DNA of 64,000 nucleotides from Pseudomaricurvus alcaniphilus (GTDB lineage: Bacteria > Pseudomonadota > Gammaproteobacteria > Pseudomonadales > Cellvibrionaceae): assembly GCF_011440395.1 (NCBI RefSeq), contig NZ_JAAOIX010000002.1, positions 310,001-374,000 on the forward strand, written 5' to 3'. How positions within the stretch are numbered: the first letter of the stretch is position 1; each line of letters starts with the position of its first letter. The notes under the pieces are model-generated. The model made no database searches, was not told the DNA's origin, and saw only the letters and a program-made list of their open reading frames with translations. Shown piece by piece: positions 47,523-55,832 of this stretch. The position numbers were made by a program, and so were the translations under genes.

Positions 47523-48893
47523 ATGGCCGTAACCATCCAGAACTGGAAGCGAGACCTTTCCTATTCGGCCCACAGCCTGGTGCGAGCCGACTCCGTCAAT
47601 CACATCGTCAGCATCGTCAAGGATACTGAGCGCTACCCCTCACCAGTCCGCGTTAAGGGCTCACACCATTCCACCACCCGCTGCATCGAAGCCAATGGCG
47701 GTACGGTGATCGATGTCAGTGGTCTGGACCGGATATTAGAGATCGACGCCGACGCCCTGACCATCTGCATGCAGGCCGGTGTGCGCCATATCGATGCCGC
47801 CAGGGCACTGGAAAAAAAGGGCCTGCAGTTCTATGTCAATGTGGAGATAGGCAACCTGACCGTGGGCAGTGGTGCCTGCGGCGGCACCAAGGATGCCTCA
47901 TTTATCAGCGACCGGATTACCGAGTACGGGCAGGTCGCATCCTATTGCATTGCCATGAAGGTCGTGCAGGCCGACGGTTCGATCGTCGAGATTAGCGAGC
48001 AGGACAGCGAAATGATGTCGATGATGCGCTCAAGCTACGGCTTGCTCGGCATCCTGGTGGAGGTCACCTACCGGGTCAAACCGCTACGAGCCATGGCCGT
48101 TCGGCACCAGGCCTACAGCGTCCACGCGTTTGTCGAGCGCCTCGACGAGCTGCTGGCCGGGCAGCAGTCCATGATGCTCTACCTGTTTCCCTTCCTCGAT
48201 CGGGTGGTGGTGGAATACCGCTATGACAGCAGCAAGCCGGTGCGCTCCGGCAGCTGGCAATGGCGCCTGCGCAATTATGTCTGGAAAACCCTCAGCCCCG
48301 GATTTGCGCGAGTAGTCGGCCAGGCAATTCCATGGGCCGGCCTGCGGCACCGAATTTACAACGGCTGGAACCGGCTGACCATGAAGGTCATGCAGCTGCT
48401 GTTGCGCGATTGTAACAGCAGCCCTGCCGACCAGATTATTCGCTACCCGGAAACCGCCGGCTTCGCCTCCTACACCTTCAGCATCTGGGCCTTCCCCCGG
48501 GCAAGCTACGGCCAGGCCCTGCTTGACTACTTCGAGTTCTGTCGCAACTATCACCGGGCTAATGGCTATCGCTGCGATTTGTTAAATGTGGGCTACAGCA
48601 TCGCCGCCGACCGCCAGTCCCAGTTCTCCTATTCCCGGCGCGGCCCGGTGCTGACCCTGGACCCGGTAGCCACCGGCGCTAACGGCTGGCCTGAATTTCT
48701 CGACGCCTATAACGAATTCTGCCATCAACACCAGGGCACCCCCCTGTTCAACCAGACACCGGGAATTACCCCGGCACAGGTGCAGGCAGCGTTCGCCGCG
48801 GAAATTCCCGCATTTCTCGAACTGCGGGAACGCCTCGACCCGGAGCAGCGCTTCTATACCCCCTGGTTTCGGCAGCTGCTGGAGCAGAACTGA
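47523..48893 (+). CDS. FAD-binding oxidoreductase (VAO/BBE-type, lactone-oxidase-like)
   Basis: A 456-residue flavoprotein of the vanillyl-alcohol-oxidase fold (FAD-binding PF01565 type). The FAD site has VRVKGSHHSTTRC and GGTVIDVSGLDRILEID, then VEIGNLTVGSGACGGTKDASF. The C-terminus LDPEQRFYTPWFRQLL resembles sugar-lactone oxidases. GSHHS is close to the His-containing loop that carries covalent FAD in some members. GGAGG precedes the ATG by 5 bases. It follows the membrane protein by 34 bases, so it may belong to the DUF2589 transcript, but function does not obviously connect. It converges on the tetR gene. Confidence 0.85.
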   Translation: MAVTIQNWKRDLSYSAHSLVRADSVNHIVSIVKDTERYPSPVRVKGSHHSTTRCIEANGGTVIDVSGLDRILEIDADALTICMQAGVRHIDAARALEKKGLQFYVNVEIGNLTVGSGACGGTKDASFISDRITEYGQVASYCIAMKVVQADGSIVEISEQDSEMMSMMRSSYGLLGILVEVTYRVKPLRAMAVRHQAYSVHAFVERLDELLAGQQSMMLYLFPFLDRVVVEYRYDSSKPVRSGSWQWRLRNYVWKTLSPGFARVVGQAIPWAGLRHRIYNGWNRLTMKVMQLLLRDCNSSPADQIIRYPETAGFASYTFSIWAFPRASYGQALLDYFEFCRNYHRANGYRCDLLNVGYSIAADRQSQFSYSRRGPVLTLDPVATGANGWPEFLDAYNEFCHQHQGTPLFNQTPGITPAQVQAAFAAEIPAFLELRERLDPEQRFYTPWFRQLLEQN

Positions 48894-48897
48894 TCAG

Positions 48898-49479
48898 TTA
48901 ATCCGGGACGTCGACTTTGTGCCAGGGCAGCCAGGGCAAACCCGCTTTCGCGGCCGCTATCGTGGTCTCGCGGGAGCGGCCGAGGTAGCCATACACGCGC
49001 AGACCTAATACGTGTAGCATAAGGCTCGCCGCATACAGCCGGGCCTGCTCGGGGGAGTGTTCGCGGCTGAGGTAATCGGCGTACAGGTCTTCCATTTGCG
49101 ACAGGTAGCCACTGATGCAGTGCAGCAAATCACTGCCGCTGGCGGCCAGCTCCAGCTGGCTCTTGATCAGGAAACAACTGCAGTAATTGCCGCTGCCACA
49201 CTCCTCCACCAGCTGCAGCACTAACTGGCACACTCCCTCGCCAACGGAAGGTGCATCGTCCAGCACCCGGCACACAGCGGCCCGGAGCTGGCTGGTGTAG
49301 CTTTCCAAGGCTGCCTGGTAAAGCCCTTCCTTGCTGCCAAACGCCAGGTAGAGACTGCCCGGCTTTAGCCCGGTCGCCTTGACCACCTGCTGCATGGAAG
49401 CGCCGCTAAAACCCTGCTGCCAGAAAAGCTGGGTGGCATCCCGGATTACCTGTTCCCGATCAAACTGCGCTCGCGTCAT
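48898..49479 (-). CDS. TetR/AcrR family transcriptional regulator
   Basis: A 193-residue one-component regulator. The N-terminal helix-turn-helix reads REQVIRDATQLFWQQGFSGASMQQVVKATGLKPGSLYLAFGSKEGLYQAAL, the strongest signature of the family. The C-terminal ligand domain contains several Cys residues (GNYCSCFL) whose meaning is unclear. It is 39 bases downstream of the MlaC-like gene. The paired palindromes upstream of that gene are its likely operator, making the pair an autoregulated operon. Confidence 0.95.
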   Translation of the reverse strand: MTRAQFDREQVIRDATQLFWQQGFSGASMQQVVKATGLKPGSLYLAFGSKEGLYQAALESYTSQLRAAVCRVLDDAPSVGEGVCQLVLQLVEECGSGNYCSCFLIKSQLELAASGSDLLHCISGYLSQMEDLYADYLSREHSPEQARLYAASLMLHVLGLRVYGYLGRSRETTIAAAKAGLPWLPWHKVDVPD

Positions 49480-49518
49480 CGCAATATCTGCCCTGGCTGA
49501 CTGTGCTGCTGAAACAAA

Positions 49519-50139
49519 TCAGGCAGACCAGTTGGCAATCACCTGATCGATATCAGCGTGTTTCTTCATGGCCTGGGCGAACTGCGCGCGAAAGGTAGTA
49601 CCGAGGTTGACGCCATCAATAATCACATTGAGCAGCTTCCACTGATTATCCCGCTTGCTTTTGCCCATGCTGTAGACAACCGTATGCACGCTGCCATCGC
49701 CGCGCAGCTTCTGGACCACGCTGGCCTTGCGCTGCTCACTGTAATCCTGCTCGGGCGGCACAATTTCTATCTCCTGGTTGGCGTACACCGCCATACCCTT
49801 GGCATAGGTGGTGATCATGCTGGTCTGGAACACCTCGCTGAAGCGCCGGCGCTGGGCGGCGCTGGCCTGTTTGGCGAAGCTGCCCATCACGCCGTAGGCG
49901 ATATAGTCGAACGCAACCACCGGCTCGAGGATGGTACCGATTTCCCGGTAAAACGCCTCCGGATCCCTTTCCAGCAAAGCGCCCTTGTTCTCCACTACGC
50001 TCAACACTTGACCGGTTGCCTGGGCAACCACACTGTGGGGCAGCTCGGCGCTCGATTCCGCCAGCACAGTGCTCGCCATAAAGCAGCTCACTATCACCAG
50101 GACTGCATAACGCAACCCGTCTCTAACTACGTTTTCCAT
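49519..50139 (-). CDS. MlaC/Ttg2D family phospholipid-binding protein
   Basis: Periplasmic carrier of the MlaC type, which in the Mla system shuttles phospholipid between outer and inner membranes. A signal peptide (YAVLVIVSCFMASTVLA) precedes the MlaC domain, with FYREIGTILEPVVAFDYIAYGVMGSFAKQASAAQRRRFSEVF and WKLLNVIIDGVNLGTTFRAQF. At 206 residues it is complete. The rest of the mla operon is absent here, so this is a stand-alone paralogue, possibly for another hydrophobic ligand. Its tetR partner suggests an inducible response to membrane or solvent stress. Confidence 0.9.
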   Translation of the reverse strand: MENVVRDGLRYAVLVIVSCFMASTVLAESSAELPHSVVAQATGQVLSVVENKGALLERDPEAFYREIGTILEPVVAFDYIAYGVMGSFAKQASAAQRRRFSEVFQTSMITTYAKGMAVYANQEIEIVPPEQDYSEQRKASVVQKLRGDGSVHTVVYSMGKSKRDNQWKLLNVIIDGVNLGTTFRAQFAQAMKKHADIDQVIANWSA

Positions 50140-50308
50140 AAATTACCCCTTCTAGGCAAACTGCTTGAACACATTATCAACCGGAGTGTTGGCAATGCGA
50201 TTAGTGTGGTTACCTACCGACGGTGTTAACTGGCCGCTCCCGAAAACCAGGCCGTGCCAGCAAGCAACTTGCCCGTCGATATCTTCAATGGCGCGACTAT
50301 AACCACCT

Positions 50309-50347
50309 TTGAATGATCGTTCAAGCTAAATTTGAATGAATGTTCAA
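50309..50347. promoter_or_regulatory. Double palindromic operator upstream of the MlaC-like/TetR operon
   Basis: Two 16-bp palindromes, TTGAATGATCGTTCAA (50309-50324) and TTGAATGAATGTTCAA (50332-50347), share the half-site TTGAAT/GTTCAA and are 23 bp apart centre to centre. They lie 170-208 bases before the MlaC-like start. Size and symmetry fit TetR-family dimer sites bound by two dimers. The tetR gene at 48898-49479 is the obvious candidate binder. Confidence 0.7.
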
Positions 50348-50468
50348 GCTATTAATTTTGGGACCGGCCAGCAGACCAGGACATGGACTCCAGCCATTGC
50401 TTGCCCCGGGGGAATACAGGGGGCGCGATTAGAGCTCGAGACCAGAAGCACGAGGGCTCAAACGACAG

Positions 50469-50508
50469 AAGCCCACGATCAACTCATCCCTGACTTAATC
50501 GTGGGCTT
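50469..50508. terminator. Hairpin downstream of the DUF3360-like gene
   Basis: AAGCCCACGAT (50469-50479) pairs perfectly with ATCGTGGGCTT (50498-50508) around an 18-base loop. It lies 34 bases past the stop of the DUF3360-like gene and between that gene and the MlaC promoter region. There is no strong U-tract on either strand, so termination efficiency is uncertain. Confidence 0.55.
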
Positions 50509-50542
50509 GCTAACTTGTTTTCCTTTAGCGCAAGAGTCGCTC

Positions 50543-52015
50543 CTAGAGCTCGCGGAACCCCTCCCACAGAGCTGGCAGGCCCGGGAACATGCCGATACCC
50601 GCCATGATCACGCAGAGGATAAACAGCACCACGCCGGGAATGATCCAGCGCCCGGTGTGACCCAGATCCTTGCCGCGCTCCTTGCAGCCAATCAGGCCCA
50701 GGTTGTCCAGCAGCATGGTCAGGGACCAGCCAAACACCGGGTTCACCAGCGCGGAGGAGAAGATCACAATGGCCGCGGACTGGGTGGTCTTGCCCTCACG
50801 GGTCATCTGCATGCCAGCTTCCAGCAGGGGCACATAGACACCTACCAGCAGCGCCACGCTCAACACCGGTTGCCACACCGCCAGGTCCATGGGGTAGCCC
50901 AACAGGGCGGCGACAATACACAGCACACCGGTCAGCACCGCGCCAGCCGGAATGGGACGGCGGGCGATTGCCGCCGGCACGATGTAGGTGCCCCAGGAGG
51001 AAGTGATATTGCCACCGCCCAGCAGGCTGCCGGTAATCTGGCGGGCCGAAGCGGTAATCATGGTGTCGTCCATGTCCATCACCACCTTCTCAGTGCGCGG
51101 CGGGTAGTTGAGCTGCTGAAACACGCGGTGGCCAACAAAGTCCGGCGACCACATGGCCACCGCCAGCACCGCGAACGGGGCCACGGCAATAAAATGGTGA
51201 AACTCGGGAAAGCCCAACTGCCAGCCAGTGCCCTCACCCCACCAGTAGAAGGGGTTCATGTTGGGAATACCCGGCTCGGTGGAAAACTCAAACGGTGCGC
51301 CCAGGGCAAACGACAACAGCGCCGCCAGCACCGCGCCGAGGGGTATCGCCAACCAGCGCATCTGGATGTGCTCCAGGTAGGCGTACATCAGGATGGTGGC
51401 CATAATCACCACAAACGCCAGGTAGGCCATATCGAAGCTTTCCGCCCAGGCAAACAGGCTTTTGATCTGGCCGCCAATGCCGATAAAACCCAGGTACAGC
51501 AGCAACCCACCGGCGACCCCGTTACTGGTCAGGCGAGCCAGCAGACTGCCGCCTTTGACAACGCCCAGCAGGAAGCCCAGCACGCCAATCATCAAACCCA
51601 GTGCCATGGGGTGGCCGCCGGACGCCACAATCAGCGGCACCAGCGGAATCAACGGCCCGTGGGTACCGGCCAGGTTACTGGTCGGGTTGAAGAAGCCGGA
51701 CACCAGTATCACGAACAGTACCGCGGCAATCAGCATCTCATAGCGCACGTTTTCGATAACGAACGCTTCCGAAAGGCCCAGCTGGCCGGCAAAGGCACCG
51801 ACAATGGCGGCCACCATCACAATCTTGCCGATGGTCGCTGCCATGGCAGGCACCCAGTCCTCGAATTCAAAGCGATAGTCCCGGAACGGCAGGTTGGGCC
51901 GCCAGCGCCGGGGCGACATGCTCTGCAGTTCATGATCCAGATATTCGGTGCGGCTGGCGAACGCCGAGCGCGGCTTGCGACGCTGCTGGTAATCGGATGG
52001 TAGCGGGCCGTTCAT
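50543..52015 (-). CDS. DUF3360-like multipass transporter (NCS2/SulP-like fold)
   Basis: A 490-residue inner-membrane protein with about 12-14 hydrophobic segments. It resembles the DUF3360 family known from Vibrio and related bacteria, with the cytoplasmic N-terminus EYLDHELQSMSPRRWRPNLPFRDYRFEFEDWVPAMAATIGK. Motif NPTSNLAGTHGPLIPLVPLI resembles the substrate-site helix of NCS2/SulP carriers, so an anion or nucleobase substrate is possible. The start at 52015 has AGGGA seven bases upstream; a longer frame upstream is not hydrophobic and not conserved. It is transcribed alone, ahead of a hairpin. Confidence 0.7.
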   Translation of the reverse strand: MNGPLPSDYQQRRKPRSAFASRTEYLDHELQSMSPRRWRPNLPFRDYRFEFEDWVPAMAATIGKIVMVAAIVGAFAGQLGLSEAFVIENVRYEMLIAAVLFVILVSGFFNPTSNLAGTHGPLIPLVPLIVASGGHPMALGLMIGVLGFLLGVVKGGSLLARLTSNGVAGGLLLYLGFIGIGGQIKSLFAWAESFDMAYLAFVVIMATILMYAYLEHIQMRWLAIPLGAVLAALLSFALGAPFEFSTEPGIPNMNPFYWWGEGTGWQLGFPEFHHFIAVAPFAVLAVAMWSPDFVGHRVFQQLNYPPRTEKVVMDMDDTMITASARQITGSLLGGGNITSSWGTYIVPAAIARRPIPAGAVLTGVLCIVAALLGYPMDLAVWQPVLSVALLVGVYVPLLEAGMQMTREGKTTQSAAIVIFSSALVNPVFGWSLTMLLDNLGLIGCKERGKDLGHTGRWIIPGVVLFILCVIMAGIGMFPGLPALWEGFREL

Positions 52016-52274
52016 ATGCATCCCTGATATTATTAAATTACGAGGCCAGCATTCTAACGGCGGCCCGCGCCGGTCACCATGCGACCAAGGTAGACCACGA
52101 CTGTGCTTGCCCTGCGGGAATGTGCGCCAAGGTAAAAAAGTCGCGCTCGCTGGAATCGACAATTAATGCCTCAGGCTACCCCGGGTTCAGCCCTGACTTT
52201 GCCGGCATAGCGCCTCAAGCACTGCTGCAACCTGTGGAGCGTGATGACCAATGGCTGGCCCTGTTGCCGCTCTA

Positions 52275-52937
52275 TTACTTGCAGCCAACAATGGCCGGGG
52301 CGGTGCGAACCAGGCTGTCGTCCTCCAGGGCATTCACCATAAAGAGCGCAAAGTCGACGCGGCGGGTAAGATTGCGGGCCAGGATGGGATCGCCCACATG
52401 GTGACTCCAAAGCGGCAGCCCCTCGCTGTCGCCCTCCTCCAAATTGCTGCCGCGCACCACGGTCCAGCGCCGATCACTGGTAAAAATCCGCCGACAGGCT
52501 TCGATCTGATCATCCAGGTCGGCAAAGCGCAGCGCCCGGGCAAGCCAGCCAAAAACTCGCACGAACAGCCTTAACTGCCAGCTATAAACATCCTTGCCAT
52601 CGAGACTGATGTGCCAGCCACAGGAAAATATCAAGCGCGCATGTGGCTCGGCGTAATCGAGCACTGCCTGGGCCGTGCCCGTGGCATAGCCGTGCACGCC
52701 CCAGGGTACCAGTACCGTCAATACGCCATCACAGCCTTTGACCGCCTGCTCAATCACAGCCCGATCATCGGTGGCGCCGGGGTGGATGGTAATTCGATCC
52801 CTGAACTTATCGAGTTTGGCGACACTCTGCGCCCGACAAACCGCCACCACTTCGCAGCCACGGTCGAGCGCATGCTGCACCATATACAGCCCCAGCTTTC
52901 CCGATCCACCAATAATGCAAACTCTTTTGGGTGTCAT
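52275..52937 (-). CDS. NAD(P)-binding atypical SDR family protein
   Basis: A single Rossmann-domain protein (220 residues) of the NmrA/atypical short-chain dehydrogenase group. The cofactor loop VCIIGGSGKLGLYMVQHALDRG gives the GxxGxxG pattern. No YxxxK catalytic pair is obvious, so it may be a sensor or isomerase rather than a dehydrogenase. ATG 52937 is preferred because it directly precedes the first beta strand. It is followed at a distance by the DUF3360-like gene. Confidence 0.8.
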   Translation of the reverse strand: MTPKRVCIIGGSGKLGLYMVQHALDRGCEVVAVCRAQSVAKLDKFRDRITIHPGATDDRAVIEQAVKGCDGVLTVLVPWGVHGYATGTAQAVLDYAEPHARLIFSCGWHISLDGKDVYSWQLRLFVRVFGWLARALRFADLDDQIEACRRIFTSDRRWTVVRGSNLEEGDSEGLPLWSHHVGDPILARNLTRRVDFALFMVNALEDDSLVRTAPAIVGCK

Positions 52938-53040
52938 GTTTCCCTGTCCTTCCATGGCTGAATGCCCCCATTTAATTGAATGTCGCTCCTAAACTGACTG
53001 CTGCTCTCTAACTAACCGGTACCGGCTGGGCCGGCAGGGT

Positions 53041-54036
53041 TTATTTTACTCGGCCTCCCGCGGCGCGAAACAGTGGTTTATTTACACCGCTGCTCCAGCC
53101 CTTTAACTGACTGACGATACCCGCCGCCACCAGCACCGCGCTGACCAGAAACCCGGGCAGTAGAGGCTCCCCCAACAGCCCGGTGGCAATCGGCACCCCA
53201 AAGACGACACTGACCCCGCCCATCAGGCTGATAAAGACCGGGCCACCGCTTTTCTGCAATACAAACATCAGCTGGAACTGGCCGGCAAATACCAGCGCCT
53301 GCAACATAATCAGGCCAACATTCTCAGAACTGTAACTCGCCAGTGTTAACCGCTCACCCAGAGCCAGGCCATAGACAATGAGCATCGCTGCGGCTGCGAC
53401 CAGCATACCGGGAGCGAGGGATTCAGCGCTGGCCCCGGGTGGCCAGCGACGGCTGCGATAAATATTCCCCGCCGTCAGCAGCACCGGCCCCAGCAAGGTC
53501 AGTGCAATCCAGCCAATGTCAGCGTCCGGTGCCAACCACTGCCTGGCAACCAGCAACACGGTGCCCACCAGCGCCAACAATACACCGGTTGCCCGCCACC
53601 AGTTAAAGCGCTCCATCCCCAACCACAGCGCCCCCACATAGGTCAGCAGCGGCGGCACGGCGATCATCATGGCGACAAAGCTCACACCCAAATGCGGCAC
53701 AGCGCTAAAGAAAATAAGGTTGGCACCGGCGGTGGTGAGAAAACCGGCCACCACAAAGTACTCCAGCGAGCGCCGATTCAAAGCAGCAACCTGGCCGCGC
53801 AACGCCGCCAGCAAAACCAGGATCAACGCGGCCCCCAGCAGCGACCACAGCAAATAGACAAGCGGCGCCAGGGCAAGCCCGTGGGCCACTTTGGCCAGGT
53901 TGGTGGTGAAACCGAGCAGCAACCCGGCCCCGAGCAGAGAGGTCAGGGCCACCCGCCGGGATGGCGGTGCTTGCTGTGCAGTTACGCTGCTGCCGGCTAT
54001 TGTTTTGACTGCGATGTTATTCACTACGTTACTCAT
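53041..54036 (-). CDS. DMT-superfamily (EamA) transporter
   Basis: A 331-residue integral membrane protein with about ten helices in two EamA halves (for example VALTSLLGAGLLLGFTTNLAKVAHG and, in the second half, LMGGVSVVFGVPIATGLLGEPL). Proteins of this group export amino acids, nucleosides or other metabolites; substrate is not predictable. A 25-residue polar N-terminus precedes the first helix. The reductase-like gene at 54115-54756 lies directly upstream on the same strand, 78 bases away, and the two may be cotranscribed. Confidence 0.9.
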   Translation of the reverse strand: MSNVVNNIAVKTIAGSSVTAQQAPPSRRVALTSLLGAGLLLGFTTNLAKVAHGLALAPLVYLLWSLLGAALILVLLAALRGQVAALNRRSLEYFVVAGFLTTAGANLIFFSAVPHLGVSFVAMMIAVPPLLTYVGALWLGMERFNWWRATGVLLALVGTVLLVARQWLAPDADIGWIALTLLGPVLLTAGNIYRSRRWPPGASAESLAPGMLVAAAAMLIVYGLALGERLTLASYSSENVGLIMLQALVFAGQFQLMFVLQKSGGPVFISLMGGVSVVFGVPIATGLLGEPLLPGFLVSAVLVAAGIVSQLKGWSSGVNKPLFRAAGGRVK

Positions 54037-54114
54037 AAAGCCCTCCCTGTTTGTGTTACGCCGCGCCAGAATGGCGCTCGGTCACCCGGGCATTACTTGT
54101 GAGCGCTACCACCC

Positions 54115-54756
54115 TCAATAGGCGACGGTGAAACGCTGCTGGTGATGACGGGGCGACTCGATTTCATCCAGCAACGCAACGGCGAGATCTGCCATGGAAA
54201 TACGCGAGCGCCCCTCCCGGTCGAGCAACAATTCATCGCCGCCCAGACGATAGGTTCCGGTGCGCTCTCCCGCCATAAGTTCGGCCGGAGGGCTGAGGTA
54301 GGCCCAGTCGAGATGCGTTACTTCGCTGCAGAGCCGATGCTGGTCCAGGCTGGCCTGGCCAATATGGCGCAGGGAGGGATCGAGGTAGCGGGGATCGTCG
54401 AGCAGCATACGTCCGGCGCCATCGGGCACGATCAGGCTGGCCGCGCCACCCACCACCAGCAGTCGCGCTCCGCTGCCCGTGAGACCGGTGAGCAGGCCAC
54501 GGGTGTTGGCCTCGATATCCTGCTCCCGCCCGCTGGCCGGGCGGGTGGCGTTAACCACCACGTCCTGCCCGACGCTGACCCTGGCGACATCCTGACGATT
54601 GGCGATGTCGGCGATTTGAGTAGTGACGCTCGCCGGTATATCCGCTGCGCGAGCAGGATTCCTCACTGCCGCGGTGACCCTATGACCGCGAGACAGCGCC
54701 TCAGCGACGACCCGCCGTCCGACATTGCCAGCGGCACCAAAAACAGTAATTTTCAT
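54115..54756 (-). CDS. NAD(P)H-binding oxidoreductase (NmrA/YwnB-like)
   Basis: A 213-residue single Rossmann-domain protein: ITVFGAAGNVGRRVVAEALSRGH holds the GxxGxxG loop, followed by AAVRNPAR and VVNATRP. It resembles flavin/quinone reductase-like or anti-sigma-type NAD(P)H-binding proteins such as YwnB. It diverges from a LysR gene with a palindrome between them, the classical layout of a LysR target, so its induction by that regulator is likely. Confidence 0.88.
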   Translation of the reverse strand: MKITVFGAAGNVGRRVVAEALSRGHRVTAAVRNPARAADIPASVTTQIADIANRQDVARVSVGQDVVVNATRPASGREQDIEANTRGLLTGLTGSGARLLVVGGAASLIVPDGAGRMLLDDPRYLDPSLRHIGQASLDQHRLCSEVTHLDWAYLSPPAELMAGERTGTYRLGGDELLLDREGRSRISMADLAVALLDEIESPRHHQQRFTVAY

Positions 54757-54837
54757 AGCCTTAAGCTCCTTAATGCATGGGTTGATTTCTCAGACTTAAG
54801 GCTACTACTTCACGCCAAGCAGATAATCCGGCTATCA

Positions 54838-54853
54838 TGAACAACACTGTTCA
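54838..54853. promoter_or_regulatory. Palindromic operator between the reductase and LysR genes
   Basis: TGAACAACACTGTTCA is a perfect inverted repeat (6-bp arms, 4-bp centre) 26 bases upstream of the LysR start and 81 bases upstream of the divergent reductase start. Its place makes it a good candidate binding site for the adjacent LysR protein. Confidence 0.5.
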
Positions 54854-54879
54854 CGGAAATTGACCAATAGGAGGCGATC

Positions 54880-55785
54880 GTGGATTCCCTGAGCGATATC
54901 GTGGTCTTTGCCAAGGTGGTGGAAAGCGGCAGTTTTACCGCCGCCGCGGAGCACTTGTCGCTGTCCAAATCGGTGGTCAGCAAATACGTGACCCGGCTCG
55001 AAGAGCGGCTGGGAGCGCGCCTGCTGAACCGCACCACGCGCCGCATCAGCCTCACGGAAATTGGCGCCACGTTTTACCGGCAAAGCCAGCAGGGACTGCA
55101 AGTACTGGAAGACGCGGCGGCGGAAGTATCGCGCTTGCAGGGCGAACCCCGGGGTACACTGCGCATCAATGCGCCCATGTCATTTGGCGTGCTGCACCTG
55201 GCGCCGGCTATTCCCGACTTTCTCAGCCGCTATCCGGAACTGGCGGTGGATGTCCAGTTTGACGACCGCAAGGTTGATGTTATTGAGGGTGCATTTGATG
55301 TGTCGATACGCATTGCCGATATAGCAGACTCCTCCCTGGTCGCTCGGCGCATCGCGCCCTGCCGGCACGTGCTAGTGGCTGCGCCAGATTACCTGCAGCG
55401 GCGCGGCATCCCGGCGACACCGCTCGACCTGCAAGAGCACAGTATCGTCAGCTACCAGTACCAGGAGTCCGCCCGGCAGTGGGAATTTGTCGACCCCCGG
55501 GGAAAATCAATCATGGTGCCGGTGCAGGCGACAGTGCAAATGAACAACAGCCTCGGCATGCGCGAAGCGGTACTCAACGGCGCGGGCATTATGCGGACAC
55601 CCACCTTTGTGGTAGGCAGTGACATTCGCCAGGGACGCCTGCAACCACTGCTGACCAGTTATAAAACCCTGCAGCGGTCGATCTATATTGTCTTTCCCCA
55701 GCGCCGCCACCTGTCCCCCAAAATACGCGCGTTTATCGACTTTATGGCCGAGCGAATTACCGCTACGCCTTACTGGGATGAGTAA
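54880..55785 (+). CDS. LysR-family transcriptional regulator
   Basis: A 301-residue regulator. The winged helix-turn-helix is SDIVVFAKVVESGSFTAAAEHLSLSKSVVSKYVTRLEERLGARLLNRTTRRISLTEIG, with the co-inducer domain starting near residue 90 (GTLRINAPMSFGVLHLAPAIPDF). The subgroup resembles CrgA/DhaR-type regulators that control nearby reductases. Start GTG 54880 has AGGAGG six bases upstream, the best ribosome site locally. It is divergent from the NAD(P)H-binding gene and likely regulates it. Confidence 0.94.
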   Translation: MDSLSDIVVFAKVVESGSFTAAAEHLSLSKSVVSKYVTRLEERLGARLLNRTTRRISLTEIGATFYRQSQQGLQVLEDAAAEVSRLQGEPRGTLRINAPMSFGVLHLAPAIPDFLSRYPELAVDVQFDDRKVDVIEGAFDVSIRIADIADSSLVARRIAPCRHVLVAAPDYLQRRGIPATPLDLQEHSIVSYQYQESARQWEFVDPRGKSIMVPVQATVQMNNSLGMREAVLNGAGIMRTPTFVVGSDIRQGRLQPLLTSYKTLQRSIYIVFPQRRHLSPKIRAFIDFMAERITATPYWDE

Positions 55786-55832
55786 CCGGGCAGGCATTCA
55801 GGAGGGACTGGTTGTTCGACTTAGCCGGAATG

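Noticed and set aside
50336-52003. A 555-codon open frame antisense to the DUF3360-like transporter
   Set aside because: The His/Gln-rich peptide is a typical shadow of a membrane protein; no domain is recognisable.
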